Of a stretch of DNA of 64,000 bases, positions 42,714-51,341 are shown in pieces; the first letter of the stretch is position 1, and each line of letters starts with the position of its first letter. The position numbers were made by a program, and so were the translations under genes. Location of the stretch: assembly GCA_910578095.1 (NCBI GenBank), contig CAJTOZ010000003.1:74649-138648 (forward strand), given 5' to 3'. The notes beneath the pieces are model-generated. The model was not told the DNA's origin. It saw nothing but the letters and a program-made list of their open reading frames with translations, and ran no database searches. The stretch comes from an uncultured Muribaculaceae bacterium. Its GTDB lineage: Bacteria; Bacteroidota; Bacteroidia; Bacteroidales; Muribaculaceae.

Positions 42714-43256
42714 TCAATAATTGGTGGCTTCGATCTCGAAGAAGCTCTGGGGATGTGCGCACACAGGGCATGCGCCGGGAGCCTTCTTTCCGATGACGAT
42801 GTGGCCGCAGTTGCGGCAGATCCATACGGTATCGCCCTCGCGGGAGAACACGATGCCATCCTCTATGTTTTGAAGCAGACGGCGGTAGCGCTCCTCGTGG
42901 TGGCGCTCAATGGCGGCTACGGCGCGGAAGCGGCTCGCTATCTGCGTGAAGCCTTCTTCTTCGGCCTCGGCTGCCATGCGGTCGTACATGTCGGTCCACT
43001 CGTAGTTCTCGCCTTCGGCTGCATCGCGGAGATTGGTCATAGTGTCGGGCACGTCACCGCCGTGGAGATACTTGAACCACAGTTTTGCGTGTTCTTTTTC
43101 GTTTTGTGCTGTTTCCTCAAATATGGCGGCTATCTGCTCGAAGCCTTCCTTGCGTGCTTTCGATGCGTAGTAGGAGTATTTATTGCGTGCCTGCGATTCG
43201 CCGGCGAAAGCTTCCATGAGGTTTTTCTCGGTTTTTGTTCCTTTAAGTTCTTTCAT
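42714..43256 (-). CDS. rbr: rubrerythrin
   Basis: 180 residues: N-terminal ferritin-like di-iron four-helix domain (EAFAGESQARNKYSYYASKARKEG, EETAQNEKEHAKLWFKYL, ERHHEERYRRLLQNI) and C-terminal rubredoxin domain with WICRNCGHIVIGKKAPGACPVCAHPQ (two CxxC). Peroxide reductase in anaerobes. Divergent spacing from the PerR-like gene is 29 bases on the same strand, so they may be co-transcribed. Confidence 0.96.
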   Translation of the reverse strand: MKELKGTKTEKNLMEAFAGESQARNKYSYYASKARKEGFEQIAAIFEETAQNEKEHAKLWFKYLHGGDVPDTMTNLRDAAEGENYEWTDMYDRMAAEAEEEGFTQIASRFRAVAAIERHHEERYRRLLQNIEDGIVFSREGDTVWICRNCGHIVIGKKAPGACPVCAHPQSFFEIEATNY

Positions 43257-43285
43257 ATTCTATTGGTTAAGAGGGTTGTTGTGCA

Positions 43286-43717
43286 TTATGCAGGATGCGC
43301 TGCGGAGCATTCCGGGCAAATGCCGGCGAAGTACAGGTCGGTGGCTTCGACAGTGAATCCCGGCCGCACCACGTGTTCGAGTCCGGATGGCAGTTCCATG
43401 TCGTAGATCTTGCCGCAGCATGTGCATCTGAAGTGGCTGTGGGGTGTCTGTAGCGCCAGGTCGTAGCGGGTGGAAGCGCTTTCTATGTCCAGCTCCCGCA
43501 GTACTCCGGCCTCGACAAGGGTGTGAAGCGAATTGTACACCGTGGTCCTCGATACGGATGGAAACACCACTGCGATGGCGTTGAAAACTTCGTCGGCGGT
43601 GGGGTGGGTACCGTTGTTGGCCACGTATTCAAGCACCGCGATGCGATGGACCGACGGTCGCACGTTGTAGTGGCGGAGTGTTTGTATCAGTTGGGCACTG
43701 TTCAGCATGGCTTCCAT
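43286..43717 (-). CDS. Fur-family regulator, PerR-like
   Basis: 143 residues. Winged helix (HPTADEVFNAIAVVFPSVSRTTVYNSLHTLVEAGVLREL), metal ligands in the linker and dimerisation domain (TRYDLALQTPHSHFRCTCCGKIYDM) and structural zinc Cys pairs (CTCC, CPEC). The PHSHFRC pattern and adjacency to rubrerythrin favour a peroxide sensor (PerR) over Fur or Zur. A TTG at 43726 is also possible; ATG 43717 is chosen. Confidence 0.88.
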   Translation of the reverse strand: MEAMLNSAQLIQTLRHYNVRPSVHRIAVLEYVANNGTHPTADEVFNAIAVVFPSVSRTTVYNSLHTLVEAGVLRELDIESASTRYDLALQTPHSHFRCTCCGKIYDMELPSGLEHVVRPGFTVEATDLYFAGICPECSAAHPA

Positions 43718-43777
43718 ATTCGGCAATTAACATAGTTGTAACGATTATAAAATTAGTAATAGATACAATAATAGCAA

Positions 43778-43799
43778 ACTCAAAATTGTTAAATTGAGT
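43778..43799. repeat. inverted repeat upstream of the Fur-family gene
   Basis: ACTCAA, 10 bases, TTGAGT, in a very AT-rich stretch about 60 bases before the regulator. Could be an operator, but does not match a textbook Per or Fur box. Confidence 0.35.
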
Positions 43800-43839
43800 T
43801 AAATATACTTCATTAAGTATTGTTGGGATAGCTTTTACA

Positions 43840-44820
43840 TTACCGTTTCACGTCCCATTCGGACAGGATAGCCTTGAAATCGGCAATCATCAGGGGAAAG
43901 TCGTAGCATAGCTTAGGCGCCAGCCGCTCTGCGGTGTGCTCGACTGCGTGCAGGAGATATTCGCTCAGCAGATGTTTCTGGCGTTGCAGCGTCTGTTGGC
44001 TGAACTCCTTTTCCAGCACTATTCCCACGCGTGCGGTACCGGTGGCCTTGCGGAAGGGGCCGTAGGTGAAGCGGTTTCTCAGATAGTAGCCGTTGTCTTC
44101 GATCTCTTTTTGCGTGTACATCTCGAGCAGCCGGGCGTGGCAGTCCTTGGGTTTCAGTTTCCATGCTTCGTCGGCAATGATATAGTTGGTTTTGCAGTGA
44201 TAGTTGTCGTAGAAACTGAACGAGATGTTAAGCCGGATTGCGTCTACATCGCTGCCGTAGAGCATGGGGCGCATGCGCCGGTTGAGGGCCGGCGTCAGTT
44301 CCTTCTCCAAGCTTTCTATCAGAGGACGCGAGGTTTCGTAGCAATTGGCGAGGCCGCGTGTGATGCGTATGGGGTTTTTAGGTATCCAGTTGCGCTGGCT
44401 GCGGAGCGCCACATTCTGCGTCGGGCCGAAGGCTGCGGCACCGGCCACCGGAACAGCGCCGCCACATCCGGCAGGGTCGTGAAAGAAAGAGCGGCCGAGG
44501 TCTATGGCCACGCCATCCTTGCGCACGGACCACACGGCGTCCATGAACAGCGGCCTGGCATCGCGATTTAGAAAATACGTGTTAGGATTGCCGTTGAAAT
44601 ACACCCCTCTCGTCGCTTCCACCGGTTCGTGGTCGCCCCAGCCTGTGATGGCGAGAGCCTCGCATATTCTTACGGCCTCGTTCCATTCCGTGGCATTGCT
44701 GTAGCGGGAGTGTTCCAGAAACATGGCGTACAGGCGCTCACGCGTGATGCTGATGTCCGGTAGCTCCATCAGGAACATCCGCAGCTCTTCTATACCGGAT
44801 ATCTCAAATATTTTGTTCAT
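43840..44820 (-). CDS. unrecognised protein of the adenylation operon
   Basis: 326 residues, soluble, no signal peptide, no motif I can name. The C-terminal half contains a conserved-looking stretch (SFYDNYHCKTNYIIADEAWKLKPKDCHARLLEMYTQKEIED) and the protein has many Arg, Tyr and His residues, so an enzyme is likelier than a structural protein. It is the last gene (79 bases from the esterase) of the operon with the amino-acid adenylating enzyme, GNAT and esterase. Confidence 0.75.
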   Translation of the reverse strand: MNKIFEISGIEELRMFLMELPDISITRERLYAMFLEHSRYSNATEWNEAVRICEALAITGWGDHEPVEATRGVYFNGNPNTYFLNRDARPLFMDAVWSVRKDGVAIDLGRSFFHDPAGCGGAVPVAGAAAFGPTQNVALRSQRNWIPKNPIRITRGLANCYETSRPLIESLEKELTPALNRRMRPMLYGSDVDAIRLNISFSFYDNYHCKTNYIIADEAWKLKPKDCHARLLEMYTQKEIEDNGYYLRNRFTYGPFRKATGTARVGIVLEKEFSQQTLQRQKHLLSEYLLHAVEHTAERLAPKLCYDFPLMIADFKAILSEWDVKR

Positions 44821-44899
44821 CGGCTATCAAGGATAGGGATTCTTACCCGGCTGCGAAGATACGAAATTCCGCGGAATTCCTGTATCGGCTGCGGCTGCG

Positions 44900-45595
44900 T
44901 CACCGGAGCTCCGTGTTGCCGCCAGAGCCGTAGATGTGTGACAGGGCCATGTCGAGTCTACGGAGGGGGTATTGATAGTGGTTTCCTTCAACAGTCTTGT
45001 ATGTGATGCGCACACCTTGCCTCCGGAGGTAGTCGACGATTTCGCCGGTGCATTTTCCCACAGTGGCGAATATCGGGTTTCTCGACCGTGGTTCCGCTTC
45101 GCCGAGCAGCATGAAGCACAGGCCGGTTTTGTCGGTGAACGGTTGTTGCGATACCCACTGCACGAAGTCCTCGTACCAAAAAGACCCTGAGAGTGTGGCG
45201 ATATTCCGGAAAAAATCGCTTTGCGGCCATTGCCATAGTGCGAACAGTCCGGAGAGCGAGACACCTATCAGAGTGCGCTCGGGTGCCGCGTCCAAATCCA
45301 TGCTGTGCTCGATGGACGGTATCACTATCTCGGTGAGCCTGTTGAAAAATTCGCCGGCGCCGCCCTTGAATGCCGGCGAGCCTTCTGGCACTCCGGGTGC
45401 CTTCCAGGGTGTAAGGTCGTTGTCCCAGTCCATGCCCGATATCACGACTATGGAGCTGCGGTATCGTTCGGACGCCTGAGCTATCCAGCTGTCCATAGCC
45501 TCCAGGGGGTAGAGCACATATGCCACTCTGCCGGAGCCGGGCCGGCTGAAGCAGGTGCAGGTAAGATTGCCGAAAGGTATTTTCTTAATTTCCAT
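44900..45595 (-). CDS. alpha/beta-hydrolase esterase (IroE/Fes-like)
   Basis: 231 residues. Nucleophile elbow LIGVSLSGLFALW (GxSxxG), followed by IATLSGSFWYEDF (typical of the D-family esterases after the elbow) and a C-terminal EGNHYQYPLRRL that supplies His. This matches the putative esterase/enterochelin-esterase-like (Fes/IroE) group, which cleaves siderophore lactones, S-formylglutathione-type thioesters or other small esters. No signal peptide. Overlaps the GNAT gene by 11 bases. Confidence 0.82.
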   Translation of the reverse strand: MEIKKIPFGNLTCTCFSRPGSGRVAYVLYPLEAMDSWIAQASERYRSSIVVISGMDWDNDLTPWKAPGVPEGSPAFKGGAGEFFNRLTEIVIPSIEHSMDLDAAPERTLIGVSLSGLFALWQWPQSDFFRNIATLSGSFWYEDFVQWVSQQPFTDKTGLCFMLLGEAEPRSRNPIFATVGKCTGEIVDYLRRQGVRITYKTVEGNHYQYPLRRLDMALSHIYGSGGNTELR

Positions 45596-46031
45596 ACGTC
45601 AGCATGTTTTTCATTTCACGGAATCCGATGGCGGTGTAGACGCCACGGCCCATATCGGTTGTCTCAAGATATATTTTTCCGCACCCCTGCGCTTCTCCAT
45701 CGGCTATCAATCTGGCGAGCAGTTCTGTGGCGATACCTTTGTGCCTGAATTCCGGCCGCACGTACACATTCATGATGTAGCCGCAGCGTCCCCGGGGGTT
45801 GTCGGGAGAGGGCATCTCGTCGTAGAGGCAGATGGCTGCGCATCCGGCATCCCTGCCATCGCATGTTGCGACATAGGCTATATGCGTTCCGTCGCCAATG
45901 TGTTTCTGGAAGAACCGGCGGTTGGCGGCCAAGACCTCATCGTCGGGAGCGGTGCCAAACACACTGCGCAGCACCTCTGCGCGCCAAGCCATCAGTGTGG
46001 CGGTGTCTGTGATGCGTGTCAGGGCGGTCAT
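45585..46031 (-). CDS. GNAT N-acetyltransferase of the adenylation operon
   Basis: 148 residues. GNAT motif A is seen in YIMNVYVRPEFRHKGIATELLARLIADGEAQGCGKIYLETTDMGRGVYTAIGFREMKNML. Overlaps the adenylation gene by 4 bases and the esterase by 11, so all three are translated together. Substrate may be the product or precursor of the adenylated amino acid. Confidence 0.9.
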   Translation of the reverse strand: MTALTRITDTATLMAWRAEVLRSVFGTAPDDEVLAANRRFFQKHIGDGTHIAYVATCDGRDAGCAAICLYDEMPSPDNPRGRCGYIMNVYVRPEFRHKGIATELLARLIADGEAQGCGKIYLETTDMGRGVYTAIGFREMKNMLTYGN

Positions 46032-47467
46032 AGGCTCCCCTCCTTCAGTACCACCGGAAGCGCCTCCACATCGACTTTGCCATGCCGGTTGAGCGGGATG
46101 TCCTTTACGGCCACGAAGAACTCCGGCACCATAAAATCGGCGAGTTCAGAGTTTAGCCATGATTTTATCGCGTGCAAGGAATATTCCCTGCCTGCAGGTA
46201 TGAAATAGGCCACAAGGTAGGGCAGACCATTTTCGTCGGTAAACGGGCGTACGATCCCACGCTCCACTTCCGGCGATTCGTTGAGCACGTTTTCCACTTC
46301 TTCCGGCTCCACGCGGCGTCCGAGGATCATCACCTGATCGTCCTTGCGATGGAGAAACACCAGATTTCCGTCGGGCATGAAATAGCCCATGTCGCCGCTG
46401 CGGTAGAAACGGGTGCCGTCGGCCAAGGCGACAAAATTGTTTTGCTCGGGCGGATTGCCGATGTAGCCCCGGGCCACTCCCCGGCCAAAGATACATATCT
46501 CTCCGGTTTTGCCTGGCGGGAGCTCCCGGAGTCCGGGGTCCATGATTTTCACTTCCACGCCTTTCACGGGCTTTCCTATGGAAAATGTGCCATCGGGCAG
46601 GGGAGCGGAGTTGTCGCATCTGTAGTAGCTTGCGCACACGGTGGTTTCGGAGGGGCCGTAGGTGTTGTAGATCATCGGTCCCATGTGGCGCAGCCGGTCA
46701 ATATAGGCCTCGCGGAGAATATCGCCCCCGCTTATGAGCAGCCTCAACGAAGCCGGCAGGGCCTGCAGCTTGTTCATTTCGGCGAGCAGATACGGAAAAC
46801 CACTGATTTGGGTGATGCTGTGCCTTGCTACAAAGTTCATCAGTCCTGATATGCCGCCTGCCATCACCTCTGCCGATGGTATGGCAAGTGCGGCTCCGTT
46901 CAGAAGTGTGGTGAACACCTCTTCAACGAATATATCGAATGAGCTCACCGAGTATTGCAGCATGATATCGCCGGCGCCGGTATGGAATTCGGCCTCGAAA
47001 GCTTCGGCATAGTTGACCACACTATGGTTCTCCACTACGACGCCTTTCGGGCGCCCGGTAGTGCCGGATGTATATAGCACGTAGGCCGGGCTCTCCGGCG
47101 TGGACTTGTCGCAGGCTATGGCTTCTCCCGGCATCAGGTCGCGGCAGAAGTCGTCGTCGATTATGAGTTTCGCACCCGTTTGTGCCATCATGTACCTGCG
47201 GCGCCCCTCAGGCAGCGACTTTTCAGCCGGCACATAGGCCGCGCCGCTTTTCAGCACGGCAAGCATCGCCGCTATCATTTCGGCGCTGTGTGTCATCACA
47301 ATGCCGATAAAACGGTGCTTTTCTCCTTGAAATTTTCTTAGTATGGCATCGGCCATGGCATCGAGGTCGGCATAGGAGAGGCTACGGTTGTCCTCGATTA
47401 TGGCAACTGCGGCAGGGTTCTTTAACGCTTGGTCCCTGAATCTGCTGTATATTGTATTTCGGGTCAT
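46028..47467 (-). CDS. stand-alone amino-acid adenylation enzyme (NRPS A-domain type)
   Basis: 479 residues. All core A-domain motifs are present: SGTTGRPKGVVVENHSVVNY (A3), YSVSSFDIFVEEVF (A4, with the Asp that binds an amino group), YNTYGPSETTVCA (A5), YRSGDMGYF (A7), GRRVEPEEVENVL (A8) and PLNRHGKVD (A10 Lys). There is no carrier (T) domain after the A10 motif, and none is encoded nearby. The amino-acid-type A4 points to adenylation of an amino acid rather than a fatty acid. A DltA-like role is possible but the Dlt operon partners are absent. Confidence 0.88.
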   Translation of the reverse strand: MTRNTIYSRFRDQALKNPAAVAIIEDNRSLSYADLDAMADAILRKFQGEKHRFIGIVMTHSAEMIAAMLAVLKSGAAYVPAEKSLPEGRRRYMMAQTGAKLIIDDDFCRDLMPGEAIACDKSTPESPAYVLYTSGTTGRPKGVVVENHSVVNYAEAFEAEFHTGAGDIMLQYSVSSFDIFVEEVFTTLLNGAALAIPSAEVMAGGISGLMNFVARHSITQISGFPYLLAEMNKLQALPASLRLLISGGDILREAYIDRLRHMGPMIYNTYGPSETTVCASYYRCDNSAPLPDGTFSIGKPVKGVEVKIMDPGLRELPPGKTGEICIFGRGVARGYIGNPPEQNNFVALADGTRFYRSGDMGYFMPDGNLVFLHRKDDQVMILGRRVEPEEVENVLNESPEVERGIVRPFTDENGLPYLVAYFIPAGREYSLHAIKSWLNSELADFMVPEFFVAVKDIPLNRHGKVDVEALPVVLKEGSL

Positions 47468-47727
47468 ATATAATACAACATATTTCAGGCCCTAAAGTGC
47501 GAAGGCCTTTCGCGGTTGGATGAGCGGCCTGACAAAGCCTTTGACAGCAATTATATAGCCGTTAGATTGGCACAAGTGGAAATGTCGGTGCATAAATCAT
47601 CGCAGGTTTTTTGTGCTTTTGTGCCACGCAATGGTAACAGCCTAATTTTATGGCTTGAAAATACTTGAAATCCAATTGCTCAATGCAGATTAAGCCGCCT
47701 TTAGAGCCGATATATCAGAAAATACAG

Positions 47728-47735
47728 TATCTTTG
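47728..47735 (+). promoter_or_regulatory. -7 box of the candidate small RNA
   Basis: TATCTTTG, exact TAnnTTTG match. Predicted transcript start near 47740. The -33 region is weak. Confidence 0.6.
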
Positions 47736-47739
47736 CCGT

Positions 47740-47816
47740 ATAAAAAAACAAAACCCGATAGCTTGATATACAGGGGCTACCGGGGATCAACACTACAAAG
47801 GTAATGTAGTTTTTCT
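47740..47816 (+). ncRNA. candidate small RNA upstream of the Abi gene
   Basis: About 77 bases between the -7 box and a terminator. A stem CCCGATAGC (47754-47762) / GCTACCGGG (47776-47784), 8 of 9 pairs, is followed by ACTACA (47792-47797) - aaggtaa - TGTAGT (47805-47810) and TTTTCT, a well-formed intrinsic terminator. It lies 39 bases before the Abi/HEPN gene; some Abi-type HEPN toxins are reported to be held in check by a structured RNA encoded just upstream. Role inferred only. Confidence 0.5.
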
Positions 47817-47855
47817 AATAAAACAAATTTCAGAATAAGAAAGTTATTTAAAATC

Positions 47856-48548
47856 GTGAATTTCACTGATTTTCAGAATATAGTATCGTCAGAGAGGCTG
47901 CAACGCTACCTTGATGCGTGTGATGGAGACCAAGAGAAAACACTTGACCTCTATCGAGCCAATGTCCGTGTGTCTTTGGAAATGTTTGCTATTGTAGGAG
48001 CTTTTGAGATTGCTCTCCGTAATGCTATTGACAAAGTTATGACATCTAATTATGGGGTGGATTGGCTAAGGGATGCGGTACAACCCGGAGGTTTCTTTGA
48101 TATTCCACAATGTCGTGACCATGCTCAAATCATTCGGTTTGCATACAATAAGTTGGTTAACAAACATATTTATACACATAGCCACCTGCTTGCAAAAATG
48201 GAATTCGGCATTTGGAAGTATATGTTTTCAAGTCCACAATACCGGGCATCCAATCGTATTCTCTTACGAATTTTTCCGAATAAACCAACTTCAACAAGGC
48301 AAATACAGTACAACAATACGACCATTTTTAACGAACTGGATCATGTAAATTCTCTCAGAAACCGGATAGCACATCATGAACCAATATGCTTCCCGACAGG
48401 TAAATCTGAAATCACTACAGACTATATCCAGTGGATTTACGCAAAGATAGAAATGCTTTTCAACTGGATGGGGATCGATGCCGCACACTATCTGACAAAT
48501 CTTTCGCAACTGACATCATCTATTGATAAAATAACAAAATTGCAATGA
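47856..48548 (+). CDS. Abi-family (HEPN) abortive-infection-type protein
   Basis: 230 residues, GTG start, markedly AT-rich compared with the flanks. The C-terminal RNRIAH (Arg168-Asn169-x3-His173), in VNSLRNRIAHHEPICF, is the HEPN RNase signature, and YRANVRVSLEMFAIVGAFEIALRNAIDK matches the N-terminal region of Abi_2 (AbiD/AbiF-like) proteins. Such proteins cleave RNA and block phage growth or act as toxins. No protein antitoxin is adjacent; a candidate small RNA is. Confidence 0.82.
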   Translation: MNFTDFQNIVSSERLQRYLDACDGDQEKTLDLYRANVRVSLEMFAIVGAFEIALRNAIDKVMTSNYGVDWLRDAVQPGGFFDIPQCRDHAQIIRFAYNKLVNKHIYTHSHLLAKMEFGIWKYMFSSPQYRASNRILLRIFPNKPTSTRQIQYNNTTIFNELDHVNSLRNRIAHHEPICFPTGKSEITTDYIQWIYAKIEMLFNWMGIDAAHYLTNLSQLTSSIDKITKLQ

Positions 48549-48642
48549 AAAATATAGCAATTTAATCGCTTCAACGTGCGCTGTGATTTCGACTTGTGCT
48601 GTTGGACTCATTTTTTCAGCAGCGGATGCGAAGTTGCAGTTT

Positions 48643-49407
48643 TTAAAGCTGTAGAAAGGGGGCGGAGCGTGGTCTGCGCCGTCTTGATTGCCATTCATGG
48701 CGTTCGGTGGCCTGCATCTGTTCGCACGCGTAGCTGAGCATTACCGATGGCATCCGTGATATGTTCGTTTCAAGAAAATAGCGCACCTCATCTTTATATC
48801 CTCTTTTCCATGCTTCCCGCAGCATCCACCCGGCAGCCTTATGCAGTAGGTCGTGAGGGCTTGACAGCAGGAATGCGGCTCTACGGAAGCATGCGTCGGC
48901 ACGGTTGTTGCGGATGAGCATCCAGGTGCTCACCATCGCTATGCGTTGCTGCCACAGGGAGTGCCCCTCGGGGAGGATCCATTCATCCATCAGGGAGATG
49001 GATGGATTCAGAACCTCATGATTGCCCACTATCTTTATAGCCGAAAGGTCGACCAGATCCCAGTTGTTGATATGCTGATAAAGGGAGATATAGGTGTTGA
49101 AAATCGCGTTCATCGCCTCGCTGTCTTTTCTTTTCATGGCGCTGAGGTATTGCTCCACCATTATCAGAAGTCCGCAAAGCCGTACCTCATGCAGCGGCGA
49201 TTCTGCGAGTTTCACCGCTTCTGCAAGCGGCGTGTCTTTCCACGCTTCCTTTACCACCATCCTTACTTGCGGATTCCGTAGCCCGATGAAGCTGTCGCCC
49301 TCACCATATTGTCCCGGTGCCGTTTTGAAAAACTTCCGGAGCTGCCCGGCATGGCGTTCATCACGCATGCCCGCTAAAGCGGCTGCGATGTCTACAGCAT
49401 CGGTCAT
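48643..49407 (-). CDS. DNA alkylation repair protein (AlkD-like HEAT repeats)
   Basis: 254 residues of helical HEAT-like repeats, matching the AlkD/AlkC-type family (FFKTAPGQYGEGDSFIGLRNPQVRMVVKEAW, EVRLCGLLIMVEQYL, NNWDLVDLSAIKIVG, LSSPHDLLHKAAGWMLREAWKRG). AlkD removes N3/N7-alkylpurines without flipping the base; Trp and Asp residues in NNWDLVD are consistent with its active site. Overlaps the inositol-phosphatase gene by 4 bases. Confidence 0.9.
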   Translation of the reverse strand: MTDAVDIAAALAGMRDERHAGQLRKFFKTAPGQYGEGDSFIGLRNPQVRMVVKEAWKDTPLAEAVKLAESPLHEVRLCGLLIMVEQYLSAMKRKDSEAMNAIFNTYISLYQHINNWDLVDLSAIKIVGNHEVLNPSISLMDEWILPEGHSLWQQRIAMVSTWMLIRNNRADACFRRAAFLLSSPHDLLHKAAGWMLREAWKRGYKDEVRYFLETNISRMPSVMLSYACEQMQATERHEWQSRRRRPRSAPFLQL

Positions 49408-50213
49408 GGCTGATTCAGAAGCATGTGGCGCATGGAGGGATGGAGAGCGGGGTTGGACGCGAGCAGCGAGTGGTTGCGCCGGGAGCGGATGGATTCAATG
49501 ACTGCTCCGGCTTCTGCAGCAATAAGCTGTCCGGCCGCCACGTCCCATCTGTTGAGATTCAATTCCCAGTAGGCGTCAAAGAATCCTGCTGCCGTGTAGC
49601 AAAGGTCGATTGCAGCAGAGCCCATCCGGCGTATGCCCCGCACGCATAATGCCATGCGGCATATCTCGGCGAGATTGTTGTCGGGGTTGTCGTTGCGGTC
49701 GTAGGGCATACCTGTGGCCACCACCGCTTTTGACATCTCGGCTTTGTCGGAGCAGTGGATGGGAGTGCCATTGAGCCATGCGCCTCCTCCACGCACCGCG
49801 CAAAAACATTCTCCGAGATAAGGGGCAAATACCACACCGAGCACGGCCTCCCTGTTGTGCTCAAGCGCGATGGACACGCAGAATGCCGGAAGACCCATAG
49901 CGAAATTGGTTGTGCCGTCGAGAGGATCCACCACCCAGCGCCACTCTCTGTCGTCGTGTTCCCGGCCGGTTTCTTCAGAGATAACACCGTGTGTGGGGAA
50001 ATGCCGGTGTATGTAGTTCAGAATTGCTGCTTCCGCCTCTTTGTCGGCAACAGTGACAACATCGCTGTCGTTGAGTTTGGTGGATTGCTCAAGGTTGCTG
50101 CTGCGGAAGTAGCGCATGTGAATGTTTCCGGCCTCTTCGGCCATTGCAAATGCCGCTGCCAGCAATGTACGGTATTCCGCCGCGGCAGTAGGGAGAAATT
50201 GGTTTAGATTCAT
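49404..50213 (-). CDS. inositol monophosphatase family protein
   Basis: 269 residues. The Li-sensitive phosphatase signature VVDPLDGTTNFAMG (metal-binding Asp-x-Asp-Gly-Thr), the N-terminal SEETG metal Glu region and the C-terminal RRMGSAAIDLCYTAAGFFDAYWELNLNRWDVAAGQLIAAEAG are all intact. Acts on inositol phosphates, PAP or fructose bisphosphate depending on subfamily; SuhB-like. Operon with AlkD-like gene. Confidence 0.93.
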   Translation of the reverse strand: MNLNQFLPTAAAEYRTLLAAAFAMAEEAGNIHMRYFRSSNLEQSTKLNDSDVVTVADKEAEAAILNYIHRHFPTHGVISEETGREHDDREWRWVVDPLDGTTNFAMGLPAFCVSIALEHNREAVLGVVFAPYLGECFCAVRGGGAWLNGTPIHCSDKAEMSKAVVATGMPYDRNDNPDNNLAEICRMALCVRGIRRMGSAAIDLCYTAAGFFDAYWELNLNRWDVAAGQLIAAEAGAVIESIRSRRNHSLLASNPALHPSMRHMLLNQP

Positions 50214-50343
50214 ATCCGAATGTGCGCGGACCTCTGCTTTCCGGGTCCTTCAAGTGAATGAAAAGAAAAACCGGGATAGTGGTTGCTGCTATCCGGATGC
50301 AAATCTACGAATTATTTTCCGGAGTTTCTACAGTTTAGCTGAG

Positions 50344-51321
50344 TCATCTGGAACTGCTGCGAAAGTCGGCCATAAGCTCATCGACTATTTCTGCAACGGG
50401 TTTAATCGAGCGGATGGTGGAGATTCCTGTATTGACGCTTATGATGCCTTTATTGACGTCGCCGTGGAGCATGGCCGGCCCCAGACCGCCTTTCGCCATA
50501 ATCTCTTTATGGATTGCTTCTGCCGGCTCGCCCGCGAGCATCCGACGGTTGTAGCCGATAGCTGCCGGGGTGGGGAGCGACCGCTCATTAGGCGTCACGG
50601 CAATGAGCTCCTCGCCGCTTCCGGCCACAATCATGTCTTTGACATTCTGCGCCGCCGGACACTCGGTTGATGCAATGAATCGTGTGCCCACATATACGCC
50701 TTGCGCGCCAAGGGCGAAGGCGGCACGCACGCCTCTGATATCGTTGATGCCTCCTGCGGCCATTACCGGTACCGATTTCACAGCATCCACTATGGCCGGA
50801 ACGATGGTGAATGTGCCCATGCAGCCGGATGGTATCACGCCGCCTTCGTCGGTGCCTGTAGCCACGATGATGTCGGCTCCGTGCTCCTCGGCCATGCGCA
50901 CGGATGCGGGTGTCGGAGTGAGTTCGCGGTGAACAATGATGCCTCCGGCCTCCTTGATCGCTTTATAGATGACATCGTCGAAAGTGCCCACAAGGCAATA
51001 GATATTCACATTGTTGGCCTTGGAGGCCGCAATGGTTTTCATTGCATAGGCGCGGGTGGCCTCATCATGGTCGGAGAATATATTGATACCTACCGGGGCG
51101 GATGTGAGCCGGCGCACACGTGAGAGTTCAATACTGATACGCTCTTCGGTGGGCACTCTTCGGCCGTCGATTTCTTTTGGGCCGGCATTGGGCCCGAGCA
51201 CTCCAAGCGCACCGGCGTTGGACACGGCAGCAACCATTTCTGCATTGTTTATCCAGTTCATGGGTGCCTGGATGAGGGGATATTTTATGCCGAGAATGCG
51301 GCAGATGGGATTGTTGAGCAT
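50344..51321 (-). CDS. nitronate monooxygenase / FabK-like flavoprotein
   Basis: 325 residues of the NPD-like FMN TIM barrel. YPLIQAPMNWINNAEMVAAVSNAGALGVLG, GTDEGGVIPSG, PVMAAGGINDIRGVRAAFALGAQGVYVGTRF (phosphate-binding) and HGDVNKGIISVNTG are typical. Function may be nitronate oxidation or an enoyl-reductase (FabK-like) role; the sequence does not decide. No obvious partner genes. Confidence 0.88.
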   Translation of the reverse strand: MLNNPICRILGIKYPLIQAPMNWINNAEMVAAVSNAGALGVLGPNAGPKEIDGRRVPTEERISIELSRVRRLTSAPVGINIFSDHDEATRAYAMKTIAASKANNVNIYCLVGTFDDVIYKAIKEAGGIIVHRELTPTPASVRMAEEHGADIIVATGTDEGGVIPSGCMGTFTIVPAIVDAVKSVPVMAAGGINDIRGVRAAFALGAQGVYVGTRFIASTECPAAQNVKDMIVAGSGEELIAVTPNERSLPTPAAIGYNRRMLAGEPAEAIHKEIMAKGGLGPAMLHGDVNKGIISVNTGISTIRSIKPVAEIVDELMADFRSSSR

Positions 51322-51341
51322 TTTAATTTGTCGCTGATTCA

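Larger units (their letters stand above)
47468..47855. other. 388-base AT-rich gap with a candidate small RNA
   Basis: No protein gene is seen between the adenylation gene and the divergent Abi gene. Bases 47468-47720 show nothing clear beyond low GC; 47728-47816 look like a promoter, a stem-loop and an intrinsic terminator. Confidence 0.7.

Noticed and set aside
43744..43760. TTATAAAATTAGTAA as a Per box
   Set aside because: Only loosely similar to the PerR consensus; in AT-rich sequence such matches are expected by chance.
43840..47467. Adenylation operon as a full NRPS siderophore cluster
   Set aside because: No carrier, condensation, thioesterase-fused module or siderophore receptor is present next to it; kept only as an open finding.
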